Made by a program: the position numbers and the translations under genes. A DNA stretch of 64,000 nt from Stenotrophomonas maltophilia (GTDB taxonomy: Bacteria > Pseudomonadota > Gammaproteobacteria > Xanthomonadales > Xanthomonadaceae): the NCBI RefSeq assembly GCF_900186865.1, contig NZ_LT906480.1:2808001-2872000 (forward strand), in the 5' to 3' direction. The notes below the pieces were generated by a model, which had not been told where the DNA came from, did not search any database, and was given only the letters and a program-made list of their open reading frames with translations. Below are positions 61,131 through 64,000 of this stretch, in pieces. Positions within the stretch are counted from its first letter, which is position 1, and each line of letters starts with the position of its first letter.

Positions 61131-61838
61131 TTACTCCCGCGGCCCGTAGCGCAGCGTGGCCTGGCGGCGGCGCACCACCTGGTACGGCCTCCACAGGTAG
61201 CTGATCGGAATGCTCCACACGTGCACCAGGCGGGTGAACGGCGCGATCAGGAACAGGGTCAGGCCCAGGAAGATATGCATCTTGTAGACCCAGCTGACGC
61301 CCTCGATGTAGTCGGCGGCACCGGCACGGAAGGTCACGATGTGCTGCGCCCACTCGGCCAGCTGCACCATCACCCCGCCGTCCAGGTGGCCGGACGAGAT
61401 GCGGATGCTGTACAGGCCCAGGCACAGCTGGGCGAACAGCAACACCAGCACCAGGGTGTCACCGAAGCTGCCGGTGGCCCGCACGCGCGCGTTGAACAGG
61501 CGGCGTACCAGCAGGATGCTGATGCCGATGAAGCACAGTGCGCCGAACACACCACCGACCACCATCGCCAGCATCTGCTTCTGCGAGGAGGTGATGAAGT
61601 GCTCGTACACTGCGTGCGGGGTCAGCAGACCGACAAGGTGGCCACCGAGGATGGCCAGGATGCCGATGTGGAAGCAGTTGCTGCCGATCCGCATGCCCTT
61701 GTCCGACAGCATCTGGCTGGAGCCGGTGCGCCAGGTGTACATGGCCTTGTCATAGCGGGCCCAGCTGCCGATCAGCAGCACGGCCACGGCGATGTACGGG
61801 TAGTACTGGAAGGCGAATTGATGCAGGGAGTAACTCAT
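61131..61838 (-). CDS. narI: respiratory nitrate reductase gamma subunit NarI
   Basis: 235 residues, five membrane helices, cytochrome b subunit that takes electrons from quinol. Haem-ligand His residues lie in NCFHIGILAILGGHLVGLL and in KMHIFLGLTLFLIAPFTRLVHVWSIPISYL. Starts at 61838 in an ATGA overlap with narJ. Length matches the family (about 225-240). Confidence 0.95.
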   Translation of the reverse strand: MSYSLHQFAFQYYPYIAVAVLLIGSWARYDKAMYTWRTGSSQMLSDKGMRIGSNCFHIGILAILGGHLVGLLTPHAVYEHFITSSQKQMLAMVVGGVFGALCFIGISILLVRRLFNARVRATGSFGDTLVLVLLFAQLCLGLYSIRISSGHLDGGVMVQLAEWAQHIVTFRAGAADYIEGVSWVYKMHIFLGLTLFLIAPFTRLVHVWSIPISYLWRPYQVVRRRQATLRYGPRE

Positions 61839-62518
61839 GGCTGGACCTCTCGATGCGAAGGACGGGCCGGCGAACGCACGGGCGGCTTGCAGTCTTCGGC
61901 GGGGGCTTCGGCGCCGAAGCGCACCGCCTCCTCCTCCCACAAGCGGTCCATGGCCTCGGCGGTATCGTCGCGGACTTCCTCGCTGGCACGCTGGCGCAGC
62001 GCCTGCAGATCGGCCTTGCCGTCACCGGCTTCGACCAGGATCTCGAACAGCACCCGGTGCGGCAGCTCACGCTCGGCGGCACGCGCCGCCAGCATCCCGG
62101 CGATATGGCCGATGTGGTGCAGCCACTCGCGGGCCTCGCTGCCGGGGCGATGGGCCAGGAATTCCAGCAGCAACGGCAGGTAATCCGGCAGCTCGCGGGC
62201 ATCCAGTTCAAAGCCGTTGCGGCGGTAGGTTTCGACCAGATCGACCATGGCCTGGCCGCGGTCGCGCGACTCGCCATGGATGTGCTCGAACAGCAGCAGG
62301 CTCATCGAGCGGCCGCGGTCGAAACTGGCCAGCCACGCCGCCTGCGCATCCAGCGCATCGGTGGCCAGCAGCTGCTGCACGAAGCTGCGCAGCTGCTGGC
62401 GGCGGGTGGCGTTCAGCGCCGGGTCGTCACAGGCGGCGAGCAGTTCCTCGCCGTGCTCCCACAGTTCTTCGTGGGGGTAGTCCAGCAACACCCCGACCAG
62501 CTTGAGCACGCTCATCAC
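61835..62518 (-). CDS. narJ: nitrate reductase assembly chaperone NarJ
   Basis: 227 residues. TorD/NarJ-type helical protein: LKLVGVLLDYPHEELWEHGEEL near the start, MSLLLFEHIHGESRDRGQAMVDLVETYRRNGFEL and ELPDYLPLLLEFLA are NarJ hallmarks. It binds apo-NarG for cofactor insertion. The start is GTG at 62518, overlapping the narH stop, or the adjacent ATG at 62515. A polar tail of about 25 residues follows the conserved core. Confidence 0.95.
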   Translation of the reverse strand: MMSVLKLVGVLLDYPHEELWEHGEELLAACDDPALNATRRQQLRSFVQQLLATDALDAQAAWLASFDRGRSMSLLLFEHIHGESRDRGQAMVDLVETYRRNGFELDARELPDYLPLLLEFLAHRPGSEAREWLHHIGHIAGMLAARAAERELPHRVLFEILVEAGDGKADLQALRQRASEEVRDDTAEAMDRLWEEEAVRFGAEAPAEDCKPPVRSPARPSHREVQP

Positions 62519-64000
62519 ACCACCTCCTTGCGGCGGTGGTTCGGGCCCTTGTCCACCACGAAGGTGGTGGTCTTGCGCTGGCCGAACAGGTCAGCCGGGC
62601 TGTCACCATTGCAGCCGTTGCCGAAGGTGAAGCCGCAGCCGCCGCGCTCGCCGAAGGCGTCGTTGGCGTACTCGCGGTGGCCGGTCGGAATCACGAAGCG
62701 GTCCTCGTAGTTGGCGATGGCCAGGTAGCGGTACATCTCTTCCACCTGGGCGATGCTCAGCCCGGTCTGTTCCAGCACCGCGGTGTCTTCCACGCCGTCC
62801 ACGTTCTTGGCCCGGCGCCAGGCACGCATCGCCATCAGCCGTTCCAGCGCGCGTACCACCGGCGCCTCGTCACCGGCCGTCAGCAGGTTGGCCAGGTAGC
62901 GCATCGGAATGCGCAGCGACGCCACGTCCGGCAGTTCGCCGCTCATGCCCACGCGGCCACGCTCGGCGGCGGACTGGATCGGCGACAGCGGCGGCACGTA
63001 CCAGACCATCGGCAGCGTGCGGTATTCCGGGTGCAGCGGCAGCGCCAGCTTCCAGTCGATCGCCAGCTTGTACACCGGCGACTGCTTGGCCGACTCCAGC
63101 CAGCTGTCCGGGATGCCCTCCTTGCGCGCGGCGGCGATCACCGCCGGATCGTTCGGATCCAGGAAGATGTCCAGGTGGGCCTGGTAAAGATCCTTCTCGG
63201 CGGCCACCGAAGCGGCCTCGGCAATGCGGTCGGCGTCGTACAGCATCACGCCCAGGTAGCGGATGCGGCCCACGCAGGTTTCCGAGCACACGGTCGGCTC
63301 ACCCATCTCGATGCGCGGGTAGCAGAAGATGCACTTCTCCGACTTGCCGCTCTTCCAGTTGTAGTAGATCTTCTTGTATGGGCAGGCCGACACGCACATG
63401 CGCCAGCCGCGGCACTTGTCCTGGTCGATCAGCACGATGCCGTCTTCCTCGCGCTTGTAGATCGCGCCGGAGGGGCACGCCGACACGCACGCCGGGTTCA
63501 GGCAGTGCTCGCACAGGCGCGGCAGGTACATCATGAAGGTCTTCTCGAAGGCGCCGTAGATCTCCTTCTGCACCTGGTCGAAGTTGTAGTCGCGCGAGCG
63601 CTTGCTGAACTCCGAACCGAGGATCTCCTCCCAGTTGGGGCCCCACTCGATCTTCTGCATGCGCTCGCCACTGATCAGCGAACGCGGCCGCGCGGTGGGC
63701 TGGTGCTGGCTGTCCTTGGCGGTGTGCAGGTTCTGGTAGTCGAAATCGAACGGCTCGTAGTAGTCGTCGATCTGCGGCAGGTCCGGGTTGGCGAAGATCT
63801 TGGCCAGCATGCGCCAGCGGCCACCCGCGCGTGGCACCAGCTTGCCGGCGCGGGTGCGCACCCAGCCGCCGTTCCACTTGTCCTGGTTCTCCCATTCCTT
63901 CGGGTAACCGATGCCCGGCTTGGTTTCCACGTTGTTGAACCAGGCGTACTCGACGCCCTCGCGCGATGTCCAGACGTTCTTGCAGGTGATCGAGCAGGTG
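62515..64000 (-). CDS. narH: respiratory nitrate reductase beta subunit NarH, 5' partial
   Basis: Frame open to the right edge; about 495 C-terminal residues are present and the first 18 or so, including the first Cys motif start, lie outside. Visible cluster motifs: TCSITCKNVW at the edge, CEHCLNPACVSACP, CRGWRMCVSACP (the Trp in place of a Cys marks the [3Fe-4S] cluster) and CIFCYPRIEMGEPTVCSETCVG. It passes electrons from NarI to the molybdenum site in NarG, whose gene should lie just upstream outside the window. Overlaps narJ. Confidence 0.97.
   Translation of the reverse strand, partial: TCSITCKNVWTSREGVEYAWFNNVETKPGIGYPKEWENQDKWNGGWVRTRAGKLVPRAGGRWRMLAKIFANPDLPQIDDYYEPFDFDYQNLHTAKDSQHQPTARPRSLISGERMQKIEWGPNWEEILGSEFSKRSRDYNFDQVQKEIYGAFEKTFMMYLPRLCEHCLNPACVSACPSGAIYKREEDGIVLIDQDKCRGWRMCVSACPYKKIYYNWKSGKSEKCIFCYPRIEMGEPTVCSETCVGRIRYLGVMLYDADRIAEAASVAAEKDLYQAHLDIFLDPNDPAVIAAARKEGIPDSWLESAKQSPVYKLAIDWKLALPLHPEYRTLPMVWYVPPLSPIQSAAERGRVGMSGELPDVASLRIPMRYLANLLTAGDEAPVVRALERLMAMRAWRRAKNVDGVEDTAVLEQTGLSIAQVEEMYRYLAIANYEDRFVIPTGHREYANDAFGERGGCGFTFGNGCNGDSPADLFGQRKTTTFVVDKGPNHRRKEVV

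Overview
The window is 64 kb of GC-rich bacterial chromosome, almost certainly Stenotrophomonas (S. maltophilia group, Xanthomonadaceae). The evidence is the codon usage, the many short palindromic GTAG-type repeats ending in GTAG or CTAC around a self-complementary core (the SMAG repeats typical of S. maltophilia), and the gene content. No rRNA, tRNA, CRISPR array or insertion sequence was seen.

Layout. (1) 1-1090: an isochorismatase-fold hydrolase cut by the window edge, a strong intrinsic terminator, and an OsmC-family protein. (2) 1133-37266: a large locus devoted to cell-surface signalling and secretion. From the right-hand end it holds an STN-domain signal protein, an ECF sigma factor and a FecR-like anti-sigma factor (vreA-vreI-vreR type); two Phd-like proteins; seven type II secretion genes (gspG, K, L, M, D, E, F); a DING/PstS-like phosphate-binding protein; a 4127-residue two-partner-secretion exoprotein (pdtA type); the remaining T2SS genes (gspC and gspHIJ, divergent); a small periplasmic protein; the TpsB transporter (pdtB type); a LamG-ExbB fusion; ExbD; TonB; a porin; and a third Phd-like protein. 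Content and much of the order match the PUMA3 (VreAIR)-Hxc-Pdt phosphate-starvation locus of Pseudomonas aeruginosa (about PA0674-PA0696). Candidate Pho boxes lie upstream of both pdtA and pdtB. (3) 37820-39454: an Lrp/AsnC regulator divergent from azlCD, a branched-chain amino acid exporter. (4) 39507-51639: a tightly overlapping glycogen/trehalose operon, glgA-glgB-treZ-malQ-treY-(DUF2934)-glgX. (5) 52081-54035: a lone PAS-domain protein translationally coupled to a diflavin reductase, with an FNR-type box upstream. (6) 54528-64000: an anaerobic nitrate-respiration block with modABC, fnr, a HemN-like protein lacking the radical-SAM cysteines, narK, a parvulin, narI, narJ and the start-truncated narH.

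How the genes fit together. In region 2, phosphate limitation and a TonB-linked cell-surface signal probably drive export of a giant adhesin and of a secreted phosphate-scavenging protein through a dedicated second T2SS. In region 6, FNR would sense low oxygen and switch on nitrate respiration, while ModABC supplies molybdenum for the NarG cofactor. Between and inside these blocks are several tandem arrays built from SMAG-type palindromes (10584-11170 and 54067-54500) and unusual short iterated repeats (25381-25464 and 37691-37750).
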